A stretch of 64,000 nucleotides of DNA, from positions 8,307,001 to 8,371,000 of the forward strand of contig NW_027328739.1 of assembly GCF_048564905.1 (NCBI RefSeq). Reading direction: 5' to 3'. The stretch's first letter is position 1. Each line of letters starts with the position of its first letter. Both the position numbers and the translations under genes were made by a program. Shown piece after piece: positions 13,258 through 28,120 of the stretch. Source of the DNA: Vicugna pacos. Its lineage: Eukaryota; Chordata; Mammalia; Artiodactyla; Camelidae. A model generated the notes under the pieces. It made no database searches, was not told the DNA's origin, and saw only the letters and a program-made list of their open reading frames with translations.

Positions 13258-16255
13258 GAATGTAGAACACAGAATATAGAATATAGATTACGTAATGCAG
13301 AATATAGACTACAGAACATAGAATGTAGAACACAGAATATAGAATATGGAAAAAAAATACAAAACCCAGAATTGAAAACATGGAATGCAGAACACAGAAT
13401 TAAGAATATAGACTACAGAATACTGAATATAGGATTTATAATATAGAATGCAGAACACAGAATTAAGAATATAGACTACAGAATACTGAATAAAGGATTT
13501 ATAATATAGAATGTAGAACACAGAATTTAGAATACAGAATAAAGAATACTGAATATAGAATTTCTAATATAGAATGTAGAACACAGAATATAGAAAATCG
13601 AATAGAGAATATAGAACCCAGAATTTAGAACATGCAATGCAGAACACAGAATATAGAATATAGAATACAGAATACTGAATATCGAATTTAGAATATACAA
13701 TGTAGAACACAGAATATAGAATATAGAATACAGAAAACTGAATACAGAATTTAGAATATGGAATGCAGAACACAGAATTTAGAATATAAATACAGAAAAC
13801 TGAATATAGAATTTAGAATATAGAATGTACAACACACAATATAGAATATACAATAAAGAATATAGAACCCAGAATTTAGAACATGGAATGCAGAACACAT
13901 AATTTAGAATATAGAATAGAGAATACTGTATATAGAATTTAGAACATTGAATGCAGAACACAGAATTTAGAATATAGAATGCAGAATACTGTATATAGAA
14001 TTTAGAATATAGAATGAATAACACAGAATATAGAATATAGACTACGGAATAGAGAAAATAGAAGGAAGAATATAGACTGAATAACACAAAATAAAGAATA
14101 TAGAATAGAGAACATAGAACCCAGAATATAGAAATGGAATTTAGAACAGAGAATTTAGAATATAGAATACAGAAAACTGAATAAAGATTTTAGAATATAG
14201 AATGTAGAACACAGAATATAGAATATAAATAGGGAATTCAGAATATAGTATGTAGAATATAGAATGAAGAACACAAGAATAGAATATACAATAGTGAATA
14301 TAGAACCCAGAAATTAGAACACGGAATTCAGAACACAGAATTTAGAATATAGAATACATAATATTGAATATAGAATTTAGAACATAGAATGCAGTACACA
14401 TAATTTAGAATATAGAATGCAGAATACTGAATATAGATTTTATAAATATTAATGCACAACACAGAATTTAGAATATAGAATGAAGAAAACTGAATAGAGT
14501 ATTTAGAATATAGAATGAAGAACACAGGATATAGAATATAGAATAGAGAATAGAGAACCCAGGATATAGAACATGGAATGCAGAGCACAGAATTTAGAAT
14601 ATAGAACACAGAATACTGAATATAACTTTAGAATATAGAATATAGAACACAGAGTATAGAATATAGAATACGAAATACTGAATATACAATTTAGAATATA
14701 GAATGTAGATCACAGAATATAGAATATAGAATACGGAATGCAGAGTATACAATACATAACATAGAATGTAGAACACAGAATATAGAATATGGAAAACAGA
14801 ATACAAAATAAACAATTGAAAACATGGAATGCACAACACATAATTAAGTATGTAGAATACAGAATACTGAATACAGAATTTAGAATACAGAATGTAGAAC
14901 AGAGAATTTAAAATATAGCATATAGTAAGCTGAATATAGAATTTAGAATACAGAATATAGAACACAGAATATAGTATATAGAATATAGAATACAGATTAT
15001 AGAACACAAAGTTTAGAACATGGAATGCTGTAAAAAGAATTTAAAATATAGAATACCAAATTCTGAACTTAGAATATGAATATACAATATAGAACACAGA
15101 ATTTAGAATATAGGATACCGAATACAGAATATAGATTATAAATATACAATTTAGAACACAGAATATAGAATATGGAATACAGAATATAGAACACAAATTT
15201 AGAACATGGAATGCAGAACACAGAATTAAGAATATAGAGTACAGTATACTGAATATAGAATTTAGAATATAGATTGAAAACATAGAATTTAGAATACAGA
15301 ATAAAGAATGCTGAATATAGATTTTCGAATATAGAATGTAGAACACAGAATATAGAAAATAGAATAGAGAATATAGAATCCAGAATTTAGAACATGCAAT
15401 GCAGAACACAGAATATAGAATATAGAATACAGAATACTGAATATAGAATTTAGAATATAGAATGTATAACACAGAATATAGAATATACAATACGGAATGC
15501 AGAATATAGAATACAGAATATACAATCTAGAACACAGAATATAGAATATGGAAAACATAATACAAAACCCAGAATTGAGAACATGGAACAGAACACAGAA
15601 TTTAGAATATAGAATACAGAATACTGAATATAGAATATAGAACATAGAATGCAGAACCCAGAATTTAGAATATAGAATACATAATACTGAATATAGGATT
15701 TAGAATATACAATGTAGAACCGAGAATATAGAATATAGAATACAGAATGCAGAATATAGAACAGAATATAGAAAGTAGAAAACAGAATATAGAATATTGA
15801 ATACAGTATATGGAACACCAAATTTAGAACATGGAATGCAAACACAGAATTTAGAATATAGAATACAGAATACTGAATATAGAATTTAGAATATAGAATT
15901 TTGAAAACAGAATATAGAATATAAAAAAGTAATGCAGAATATAGAATACAGAATATGGAATGTAGAACACAGAATATAGAATAAGGGAAACAAAATACAA
16001 AAGTCAGAATTGACAGCATGGAATGCAGAACACAGCATTTAGAATAGAGTATACAGAATACTGAATATAGAATTTAGAATAGACAATGTAGAACACAGAA
16101 TATGGAATGTAGAAGACGGAATGCAAAATATTGAATACAGAATATAGAATATAGAACACAGAATTTAGAATATGGAAACAGAATATAGAACCCAGAATAA
16201 AGAACATGGAATGCAGAACACAGAATTTAAAATATAGAGTACAGAATACTGAATA
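13101..16255. repeat. Higher-order unit, copy 2 of the 4.35-kb pair (incomplete)
   Basis: Matches 8,755-11,909 word for word with scattered substitutions, for example CTTAATG versus CGTAATG near 8,945 and 13,291, and one single-base loss in the A-run near 13,350. After about 16,255 the word order leaves that of copy 1 and follows the 2,387-bp unit family. The last 420 bp (from 15,833) also belongs to the first 2,387-bp unit, so two amplification events overlap here. Confidence 0.85.
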
Positions 16256-18219
16256 TAGAATTTAGAATATAGAACGCAGAACACAGAATATAGAATATAG
16301 AATACAGAATACTGAATATAGAATTTAGAATATAGAATCTAGAACACAGAGTATAGAATATAGAATACGGAATACTGAATATACAATTTAAAATATAGAA
16401 TGTATAACAAAGAATATGAAATGTATAATACGGAATGCAGAATATTGAATAGAGAATATAGAATGTAGAACACAGAATTTAGAATATGGAAAACAGAATA
16501 TAGAACCCAGAAATTAGAACATGGAATGCAGAACACAGAACTTAGAATATAGGATACAGATTATTGAATATAGAATTTAGAATATAGATTGTAGAACACA
16601 GAATTTAGATTATAGACTACAGAATACTGAATATAGTATTTAGAATATAGAATGTAGAACACAGAATATAGAATATAGAATACAGTATATAGAAATCAAA
16701 ATTTAGAACATGGAATGCAGAACACAGAATTTAGAAAATAGAATACGGAATACTGAATATAGAATATGAATATACAATGTAGAACACAGAATTTAGAATA
16801 TAGAATACAGAATACTGAATATAGAATTTAGAATATACAATGTAGAACACAGAATATAGAATATAGAATACAGAAAACTAAATACAGGATTTAGAATATG
16901 GAATGCAGAACACAGAATTTAGAATATAAATACAGAAAACTTAATATAGAATTTAGAATATAGAATGTACAACACACAATATAGAATATACAATAGAGAA
17001 TATAGAACACAGAATTTACAACATGGATTGCAGAACACAGAATTTAAAATATAGAATACCGAATACTGAATATAGAATATGAATATACAATATAAAACCC
17101 AGAATTTAGAATACAGAATACATAATACTGAATATAGAATTTAGAATATACAATGTAGAACCGAGAATATAGAATATAGAATACGGAATGCAGAATACAT
17201 TATACAGAATATAGAAAGTAGAAAACAGAATTTAGAATATGGAAAACAGGATATATAACTCAGAATATAGAACATGGAATGCAGAACACAGTATTTAAAA
17301 TGTACAATACAGAATACTGAATATCGAATTTAGAATATAGAACGCAGAACACAGAATATAGAATATAGAATACGGAATGCAGAATATAGAATACAGAATA
17401 TAGAATGTAGAACACAGAACATACAATATGGAAAACATAATACAAAATCCAGAATTGAGGACATGTAACGCAGAACACAGAATTTAGAATATAGAATAGT
17501 GAATACTGAAAATAGAATTTAGAACATTGAATGCAGAACACAGAATTTAGAATATAGAATGCAGAATACTGTATATAGGATTTAGAATATAGAAAGAAAG
17601 AAACTGAATATAGAATATAGACTACGGAATGGAGAATATAGAAGGTAGAATATAGACTGAAGAACACAAAATATAGAATATACAATTGAGAATATAGAAC
17701 CCACAATATAGAAATGGAATGCAAAACAGAGAATTTAGAATATAGAATAGAGAAAACTAAATAAAGTTTTTACAATATAGAATGTAGAACACAGAATATA
17801 GAATATAGAATAGAGAATAGAGAACCCAGGATATAGAACATGGAAAGCAGAACACAGAATTTAGAATATAGAACACAGAATACTGAATATAAATTTAAAA
17901 TATAGAATGTAGAACACAGAATATAGAATATAGAATACGGAATGCAGGATATACAATACAGAACATAGAATGTAGAACACAGAATATAGAATATGGAAAA
18001 CAGAATACAAAACCCAGAATTGAAAACATGAAATGCACAACAGAGAATTAAGAATACAGAATACAGTATACTGAATATAGGATTTAGAATACAGAGTGTA
18101 GAACAGAGAATTAAAACATAGAATATATTATACTGAATATAGAATTTAGAATATAGAATGTACAACACACAATATAGAATATACAATAGAGAATATAGAA
18201 CCCAGAATATAGAACATGG
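15833..18219. repeat. 2,387-bp higher-order unit, copy 1
   Basis: Repeated directly at 18,220 onward with an offset of 2,387 bp, which is exactly 341 heptamers. Correspondence holds to about 18,145. The last 75 bp before the next copy differ from the equivalent place in copy 2. Markers shared by both copies include GTAATGCAG after a short A-run, GAATTGACAGCATGG, and GAATCTAGAACACAG. The unit is related to 0.4-2 kb and to the 2,445-bp units at 45.6-50.5 kb. Confidence 0.87.
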
Positions 18220-20530
18220 AATACAGAACACAGAATTTAGAATATAGAATACAGAATACTGAATATAGAATTTAGAATATAGAATGTCGAACACAGAATA
18301 TAGAATATAAAAAAGTAATGCAGAATATAGAATACAGAATATGGAATGTAGAACACAGAATATAGAATAAGGGAAACAAAATACAAAAGTCAGAATTGAC
18401 AGCATGGAATGCAGAACACAGCATTTAGAATAGAGTATACAGAATACTGAATATAGAATTTAGAATAGACAATGTAGAACACAGAATATGGAATGTAGAA
18501 GACGGAATGCAAAATATTGAATACAGAATATAGAATATAGAACACAGAATTTAGAATATGGAAAACAGAATATAGAACCAAGAATAAAGAACATGGAATG
18601 CAGAACACAGAATTTAAAATATAGAGTACAGAATATTGAATATAGAATTTAGAATATAGAACGCAGAACACAGAATATAGAATATAGAATACAGAATACT
18701 GAATATAGAATTTAGAATATAGAATCTAGAACACAGAGTATAGAATATAGAATACGGAATACTGAATATACAATTTAAAATATAGAATGTAGAACAAAGA
18801 ATATGAAATGTATAATACGGAATGCAGAATATTGAATAGAGAATATAGAATGTAGAACACAGAATTTAGAATATGGAAAACAGAATATAGAACCCAGAAA
18901 TTAGAACATGGAATGCAGAACACAGAACTTAGAATATAGGATACAGATTATTGAATATAGAATTTAGAATATAGATTGTAGAACACAGAATTTAGATTAT
19001 AGACTACAGAATACTGAATATAGTATTTAGAATATAGAATGTAGAACACAGAATATAGAATATAGAATACAGTATATAGAAATCAAAATTTAGAACATGG
19101 AATGCAGAACACAGAATTTAGAAAATAGAAAACGGAATACTGAATATAGAATAGGAATATACAATGTAGAACACAGAATTTAGAATATAGAATACAGAAT
19201 ACTGAATATAGAATTTAGAATATACAATGTAGAACACAGAATATAGAATATAGAATACAGAAAACTGAATACAGGATTTAGAATATGGAATGCAGAACAC
19301 AGAATTTAGAATATAAATACAGAAAACTTAATATAGAATTTAGAATATAGAATGTACAACACACAATATAGAATATACAATAGAGAATATAGAACACAGA
19401 ATTTACAACATGGATTGCATAACACAGAATTTAAAATATAGAATACCGAATACTGAATATAGAATATGAATATACAATATAAAACCCAGAATTTAGAATA
19501 CAGAATACATAATACTGAATATAGCATTTAGAATATACAATGTAGAACCGAGAATATAGAATATAGAATACGGAATGCAGAATACAGTATACAGAATATA
19601 GAAAGTAGAAAACAGAATTTAGAATATGGAAAACAGGATATAGAACTCAGAATATAGAACATGGAATGCAGAACACAGAATTTAAAATGTACAATACAGA
19701 ATACTGAATATCGAATTTAGAATATAGAACGCAGAACACAGAATATAGAATATAGAATACGGAATGCAGAATATAGAATACAGAATATAGAATGTAGAAC
19801 ACAGAACATACAATATGGAAAACATAATACAAAATCCAGAATTGAGGACATGTAACGCAGAACACAGAATTTAGAATATAGAATAGTGAATACTGAAAAT
19901 AGAATTTAGAACATTGAATGCAGAACACAGAATTTAGAATATAGAATGCAGAATACTGTATATAGGATTTAGAATATAGAAAGAAAGACACAGAATATAG
20001 AATATAGACTACGGAATGGAGAATATAGAAGGTAGAATATAGACTGAAGAACACAAAATATAGAATATACAATTGAGAATATAGAACCCACAATATAGAA
20101 ATGGAATGCAAAACAGAGAATTTAGAATATAGAATAGAGAAAACTAAATAAAGTTTTTACAATATAGAATGTAGAACACAGAATATAGAATATAGAATAG
20201 AGAATAGAGAACCCAGGATATAGAACATGGAAAGCAGAACACAGAATTTAGAATATAGAACACAGAATACTGAATATAAATTTAGAATATAGAATGTAGA
20301 ACACAGAATATAGAATAAAGAATACGGAATGCAGAATATACAATACAGAACATAGAATGTAGAACACAGAATATAGAATATGGAAAACAGAATACAAAAC
20401 CCAGAATTGAAAACATGAAATGCACAACAGAGAATTAAGAATACAGAATACAGTATACTGAATATAGGATTTAGAATACAGAGTGTAGAACAGAGAATTA
20501 AAACATAGAATATATTATACTGAATATAGA
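18220..20530. repeat. 2,387-bp higher-order unit, copy 2
   Basis: Direct repeat of 15,833-18,145. A handful of substitutions and small indels separate the copies (for example GAAACAGAATATAG versus GAAAACAGAATATAG near 16,175 and 18,561). The pair is thus more diverged than the 3,172-bp and 2,445-bp families. Beyond about 20,530 the sequence passes into other block types. Confidence 0.87.
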
Positions 20531-21400
20531 ATATAGAATATAGAATATAGAACACAGAATATAGAAAATTGAATGGAGAATATAGAACCCAGAATATAGA
20601 ACATGGAATACAGAACACAGAATTTAGAATATAGAATACAGAATACTGAATATAGAATTTAGAATATACAATGCAGAACGCAGAATATAGAATATACAAT
20701 ACGGAATGCAGAATATTGAATATAGAATATAGAATGATGAACACGAAATATAGAATATGCAATAGAGAATATAGAACCCAGAATTTAGAACATGGAATGC
20801 AGAACACAGAATTTAGAATATAGAATACAGAATACTGAATATCGAATTTAGAATATAGAATGTAGAACACAGAATTTGGTATGTAGAATACGGAATGCAG
20901 AATATTGTATTCAGAATATAGAATTTAGAACACAAAATATAGAATATGGAAAACAGAATAAAGAACGCAGAGTGTAGATCATGGAATGCAGAACACAGAA
21001 TTTAGAGTATATAATACCGAATACTTAATATAAAATTTAGAATATAGAATGTAGAATACAAAATATGGAATGTAGAATACGGAATGCAGAAAATTGAATA
21101 CAGATTATAGAATGTAGAACACAGAATTTAGAATATGGAAAAAAGAATATAGAACCCAGAATTTAGAATATGGAATGCAGAACACAAAATTAAGAATATA
21201 GAATACAGATTACTGAATATAGAATTTAGAATATAGAATGTAGAACACAGAATTTAGTATATAGAATACATAATACTGAATATAGGATTTAGAATATACA
21301 ATGTAGAACCAAGAATATAGAATACAGAATACATAATGCAGAATATAGAACAGAATATAGAAAGTAGAACACAGAACATAGAATATTGAATAGAGAATAT
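20531..21400. repeat. Satellite mosaic, no gene
   Basis: A mixture of A, B and C blocks with GAATGATGAACAC and GAATTTGGTATG variants that also occur near 24.8-25.0, 50.7-50.9 and 51.7-51.9 kb. I see no single long relative, no tandem unit above 252 bp and no non-repeat sequence. Confidence 0.7.
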
Positions 21401-22330
21401 AGAACCCAGAATTTTGAACATGGAATGTAAAACACAGAATTTAGAATATAGAATACAGAATATTGAATATCGAATATAGAATATAGAATGTAGAACACAG
21501 AATTTGGTATGTAGAATACGGAATGCAGAATATTGAATCCAGAATATAGAATGTAGAACACAAAATATAGATTATGGAAAACAGAATACAGAACCCAGAA
21601 TTTAGATCATGGAATGCAGAACACAGAATTTAGAATACAGAATACAGTATAATGAAAATAGAATTTACTATATAGAATGTAGAACAAAAATACAGAATAC
21701 GGCATGCAGAATATACAATACAGAATAGAGAATGCAGAACACAGAATATAGAATATGGAAAACAGAATAAAAAACTCAGAATTTAGAACATGGAATGCAG
21801 AAAACAGAATTTAAAATATAGTATACCGAATACTGAATATAGAATTTAGATCATAGAATGCAGAACACAGAATTAAGAATATTGAATGCAAAATACTGTA
21901 TACAGAATTTATAAACAGGAATGCAGGACGCAGAATTTAGAAACGAGAATAAAGAATACGGAATATAGAATTTAGAATATATAATATATAACACAGAATA
22001 TAGAATATAGACTACGGAATAGAGAATATAGGAGGTAGAATAAGGAATGAAGAACACAACATATAGATTAGAGAATAGAGAATATAGAACCCAGAATTTA
22101 GAAATGGAAAGCAGAACATAGAATTTAGAATATAGAATACAGAAAACTGAATAAAGCTTTTAGAATATAGAATATAGAACACAGAATATAGAATATAGAA
22201 TAGGGAATGCAGAAAAAATTATGCAGAATATAGAATGAAGAACACAAATATAGAATATAGAATAGTGAATATAGAACCCAGAACTAAGAACACGGAATGC
22301 AGAATACAGAATTTAGAATATAGAATACAG
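21400..22330. repeat. Satellite segment shared with 50.72-51.65 kb
   Basis: Word order matches the right-hand copy at an offset of about 29,317 bp. Shared rare features are GAATGTAAAACAC (21,423 and 50,740), the out-of-register GAAACGAGAATAAAG, and GAATGCAGGACGCAG. In the right copy this segment is joined directly to the relative of 24.75-26.48 kb, whereas here about 2.4 kb lies between them, so the two regions differ by rearrangement. Confidence 0.8.
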
Positions 22331-22384
22331 AATTCTTAATATAAAATTTAGAATATTGAATGTAGAAAACAGAATATAGAATAT

Positions 22385-24100
22385 AGAATACGGAATGCAG
22401 AATATAGAATACAGAATATAGAATGTAGAACACAGAATATAGAATATTGAATACAGTATATGGAACACAAAATTTAGAACATGGAATGCAGAACACATTA
22501 TTTAGAATATAGAATACTGCATACTGAATATAGAAAATGAATATACAATGTAGAACACAGAATTTAGAATATAGAATACAGAATACTTAATATATAATTT
22601 AGAATATAGAAAGTAGAAAACAGAATATAGAATATAGAAAACTGAATGCAGAATATAGAATACAGAATATAGAATGAAGAACACAGAATATGGAATATTG
22701 AATACAGTATATGGAACAAAAAATTTAGAACATGGAATGCAGAACCCATTATTTAGAATATAGAATACTGAATACTGAATATAGAATTTTTTATATACAA
22801 TGTAGAACACAGAATATAGAATATGGGAAACAAAATACAAAAGTCAGAATTGAGAGCATGGAATGCAAAACACAGCATTTAGAATATAGTATACAGAATA
22901 CTGAATATAGAATTTAGAATATACAATGTAGAACACAGGGTATGGAATGTAGAATACGGAATGCAGAATATTGAATACAGAATATAGAATATAGAACACA
23001 GAATTTAGAATACGGAAAACAGAATATAGAACCCAGAATAAAGAACATGGAATGCAGAACACAGAATTTAAAATATAGAATACAGAATACTGAATATAGA
23101 ATTTAGAATATAGAACGCAGAACACAGAATATAGAATATAGAATACAGAATACAGAATATAGAATTTAGAATATAGAATGTAGAACACAGAGAATAGAAT
23201 AAAGAAAACGGAATAATGAATATACAATTTAGAACAAAGGATGTAGAACACACAATATGAAATATATAATACGGAAATCAAAATATTGAATACAGAATAT
23301 AGAATGTAGAACACAGAATTTAGAATAGGGAAAACAGAATATAGAACCCAGAATTTAGAACATGGAATGCAGAACACAGAATATAGAATATAGAATAAAG
23401 ATTATTGAATATAGAATTAGGATATAGATTGTAGAACACAGAATTTAGATTATAGAATACAGAATAATGAATATAGTATTTAGAATATAGAATGTAGAAC
23501 ACAGAATATAGAATATAGAATACAGAAAACTGAATACAGAATTTAGAATATGGAATGCAGAACACAGAATTTAGAATATAAATACAGAAAACTGAACATA
23601 GAATTTAGCATATAGAATGTACAACACACAATATAGAATATACAATAGAGAATATAGAAACCAGAATTTAGAACTTGGAAAACAGAACAGAGAATTTAGA
23701 ATATAGAATAGAGAATACTGTACATAGAATTTAGAACATTGAATGCAGAACACAGAATTTAGAATATAGAATGCAGAATACTGTATATAGAATTTAGAAT
23801 ATAGAATGAATAACACAGAATATAGAATATAGACTACGGATGGAGAAAATAGAAGGTACTATATAGACTGAATAACACAAAATATAGAATATAGAATACA
23901 CAATATAGAACACAGAATATAGAAATGGATGCAGAACAGAGAATTTATAATATAGAATACAGAAAACTGAATAAAGATTTTAGAATATAGAATGTAGAAC
24001 ACAGAATATAGAATATAGAATAGGGAATGCAGAATATAGTATGTAGAATATAGAATGAAGAACACAAGTATAGAATATAGAATAGTGAATATAGAACCCA
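22385..24100. repeat. Satellite segment shared with 56.08-57.80 kb
   Basis: Offset 33,696-33,697 bp over about 1.7 kb with few indels. Shared oddities include GAATTTTTTATATACAATG near 22,787 and 56,480, GAATTGAGAGCATGG, and GGATGGAGAAAATAG where one base of a word has been lost (about 23,839 and 57,536). In the right-hand location it separates the two units of the 4.7-kb pair. Confidence 0.85.
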
Positions 24101-24750
24101 GAACTTAAACACGGAATGCGGAACACAGAATTTAGAATATAGAATACATAATACTGAATATAGAATTTAGAACATTGAATGCAGAACACAGAATTTAGAA
24201 TATAGAATGTAGAAAACTGAATAGAGTATTTAGAATATAGAATGAAGAACACAGAATATAGAATAAAAAATAGATAATAGAGAACCCAGGATATAGAACA
24301 TGGAATGCAGAGCGCAGAATTTAGAATATAGAACACAGAATACTGAATATAAATTTAGAATATTGAATATAGAACACAGAGTATAGAATATAGAATACGG
24401 AATACTGAATATACAATTTCGAATATAGAATGTAGAACACAGAATATAGAATATAGATTACGGAATGCAGAATATAGAATACAGAACATAGAATGTAGAA
24501 CACAGAATATAGAATATGGAAAACAAAATACAAAACCCAGAATTGAAAACATGGAATGCACAACACAGAATTAAGATTATAAAATACAGAATACTGAATA
24601 TAGAAATTAGAATACAGAATGTAGAACAGAGAATTTAAAATATAGAATATAGTGTGCTGAATATAGAATTTAGAATATAGAATGTAGAACACAGAATATA
24701 GAAAATAGAATAGAGAATATAGAACACAGAATTTATAACATGGAATGCAG
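24100..24750. repeat. Satellite segment related to 10.0-10.6 and 27.1-27.7 kb
   Basis: Carries the GAGCGCAG or GAGCACAG marker followed by a GAATATAAATTTAG-type shortened word (about 24,310-24,360), as near 10,227 and 27,373. Repeat only. Confidence 0.7.
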
Positions 24751-26480
24751 AACACAGAAATTCGAATATAGAATACAGTATACTGAATATAGAATTTAGA
24801 ATATAGAATGTAGAACACAGAATATAGAATATAGAATACGGAATGCAGAATATAAAATATAGAATATAGAATGATGGACACAAAATATAGAATATAGAAT
24901 AGAGAATATAGAACCCAGAATTTAGAACATGGAATGTAAAACACAGAATTTAGTATATAGAATACATAATACTGAATATCGAATTTAGAATATAGAATGA
25001 AGAACACAGAATTTGGTATGAAGAATACGGAATGCAGAATATTGAATACAGAATATAGAATATAGAACACAATATATAGAATATGGAAAACAGGATACAG
25101 AACCCAGGATATAGATCATGGAATGCAGAACACAGAATTTAGAGTATATAGTACCGAATACTGAATATGAAATTTAGAATATACAATGTACAATACAGAA
25201 TATGGAATGTAGAATACGGAATGCAGAATATTGAATATCAGAATATAGAATGTAGAACACAGAATTTAGCATATGGAAAACAGAATATAGAACCCAGAAT
25301 ATAGAACATGGAATGCACAACACGAAATTTAGAATATAGAATACAGAATACTGAATATAGAATTTAGATTATATAATGTAGAACACAGAATTTAGAATAT
25401 AGAATACAGAATAATGAATATAGAATTTAGATTATACAGTGTAGAACACAGAATAGAGAATATAGAATACAGAATATAGAACACAAAATTTAGAACATGG
25501 AATGCAGAACACAGAATATAAAATATAGAATAACGAATACTGATTATAGAATATGAATATACAATGTAGAACCCAGAATTTAGAATATAGAATACAGAAT
25601 ACTGAATGTAGGATGTAGAATATACAATGTAGAACCGAGAATATAGAATATAGAATACGGAATGCAGAATATAGTATACAGAATATAGAATGAAGAAAAC
25701 CGAATATAGTATAGAGAATAGAGTATATAGAATCCAAAATTTAGAACATGGATTGCAGAACACAGAATTTAGAATATAGAATACAGAATACTGAATATAG
25801 AATTTACAATATAGAATGTAGAACAAAAATACAGAATACGGCATGCAGAATATACAATACAGAATTGAGAATGCAGAACACAGAATATAGAATATGGAAA
25901 ACAGAATAAAAAACTCAGAATTTAGAACATGGAATGCAGAAAACAGAATTTAAAATATAGTATACCGAATACTGAATATAGAATTTAGAACATAGAATGC
26001 AGAACACAGAATTAAGTTTATTGAATGCAGAATAATGAATACAGAATTTATAAACAGGAATGCAGAACACAGAATTCAGAAAAGAGAATAAAGATTACTG
26101 AATATAGAATTTAGAATATATAATATATAACACAGAATATAGAATATAGACTACGGAAAGGAGAATATAGGAGGTAGAATAAGGAATGAAGAACACAACA
26201 TATAGAATATAGAATAGAGAATATAGAACCCAGAATTTAGAAATGGAATGCAGAACATAGAATTTAGAATATAGAATACAGAATACTGAATAAAGCTTTT
26301 AGAATATAGAATATAGAACACAGAATATAGAATATAAATAGGGAATGCTGAAAATAGTATGCGGAATATAGAATGAAGAACACAAATATAGAATATAGAA
26401 TAGTGAATATAGAACCCAGAACTAAGAACACGGAATGCAGAACACAGAATTTAGAATAGAGAATACAGAATACTTAATAT
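24750..26480. repeat. Satellite segment shared with 51.62-53.35 kb
   Basis: About 1.73 kb in the same order at an offset of about 26,870 bp. Markers common to both are GAATATCAGAA-type extra bases near 25,236 and 52,106, GGATGTAGAATATAC, and GAATACGGCATGCAG with a GCATGC. The relation ends where this region switches at about 26,480 to the family of 54.0 and 58.7 kb. Confidence 0.85.
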
Positions 26481-28120
26481 AAAATTTAGAACATAGAATG
26501 TTGAACACAGAATATAGAATACGGTATGCAGAATATACAATAAAGTAGAGTGAATGCAGAACACAGAATTTAGAATATGGAAAACAGAATACAGAACTCA
26601 GAACTTAGAACATGGAATGCAGAACACAGAATTTAAAATATAGAATAGAGAATACTGAATATAGAAATTAGAACTTAGAATGCAGAACACAGAATTAAGA
26701 TTATATAATGCAGAATTCTGTATATAGAATTTATAAACAGGAATGCAGAACACAGAACTTAGAATAGAGAATGCAGAATACTGTATATAGAATTTAGAAT
26801 ATAGAATGAATAACTCAGAATATAGAATATAGACTACGGAATGGAGAAAATAGAAGGTAGAATATAGACTGAATAACACAAAATATAGAATATAGAATAG
26901 AGAATATAGATCCCAGAATATAGAAATGGAATGCAGAATATAGAATTTTGAATACAGAATACAGAAAACTGAATAAAGGTTTTAGAATATAGAATGTAGA
27001 ACACAGAATATAGAATATAGAATAGGGAATGCAGAATATAGTATGTAGAATATAGAATGAAGAACACAAGTATAGAATATAGAATAGTGAATATAGAAAC
27101 CAGAACTTAGAACACGGAATGCAGAACACAGAATTAGAATATAGAATACATAATACTGAATATAGAATTTAGAACATAGAATGCAGAACACACAATTTAT
27201 AATATAGAATGCAGAATACTGAATATAGATTTTATAAACATGAATGCAGAACACAGAATTTAGAATATAGAATGAAGAACACTGAATAGAGTATTTAGAA
27301 TATACAATGAAGAACACAGAATATAGAATTTAGAATATAGAATAGAGAACCCAGGATATAGAACATGAAATGCAGAGCACAGAATTTAGAATATAGAACA
27401 CAGAATACTGAATATAAGTTTAGGATATAGAATATAGAACACAGAGTATAGAATATAGAATACGGAATACTGAATATACAATTTAGAATATAGAATGTAG
27501 AACACAGAATATTGAATATAGAATACGGAATGCAGAATATAGAATACAGAACATAGAATGAAGAACACAGAATATAGAATATGGAAAACCAAATACAAAA
27601 CCCAGAATTGAAAACATGGAATGCACAACAGAGAATTAAGAATATAGAACACAGAATACTGAATATAGAATTTAGAATACAGAATGTAGAACAGAGAATT
27701 TAAATATAGAATATAGTATGCTGAATATGGAATTTAGAGTATAGAATGTAGAACACAGAATATAGAATTTAGAATAGAGAATATAGAACCCAGAATTTAG
27801 AACATGGATTGCAGAAAACAGAATTTAGAATATAGAATACAGTATACTGAATATAGAATTTAGAATATACAATGTAGAACTCAGAATATAGAATATAGAA
27901 TACGGAATGCAGAATATAGAATATAGAATATAGAATGACGAACACAAAATTTAGAATATAGAATAGAGAATATAGAACACAGAATTATATCATGGAATGC
28001 AGAACACAGTATTTAGAGTATATACTACCGAATACTGAATATGAAATTAAGAATATAGAATGTAGAATGCAGAATATGGAATATAGAATACGGAATGCAG
28101 AATATAGAATATAGAATATA
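26480..28120. repeat. Satellite segment shared with 54.05-55.6 and 58.7-60.3 kb
   Basis: The left part matches both members of the 4.7-kb pair, with offsets of about 27,553 and 32,192 bp. Both relatives contain the GAACATAGAATGTTGAACAC start, GAATGCAGAATATAGAATTTTG near 26,930, and the CCAAATACAAAACCC variant near 27,589. This begins a long segmental match that continues to 31.95 kb against 64.0 kb. Confidence 0.8.

Noticed and set aside
22780-22800. T-run in GAATTTTTTATATAC as a possible terminator or poly-T element (also near 56,480)
   Set aside because: It is a single variant word shared by two copied segments. No hairpin or transcription unit is nearby.
22732-22917. Plus-strand open frame of 61 codons, and similar ones at 29464-29679, 52037-52237 and 52618-52830
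   Set aside because: On the + strand TAG normally recurs every 21 bp. These frames survive only where CAG or another variant replaces it by chance. The translations are the same word repeat, with no recognisable family.
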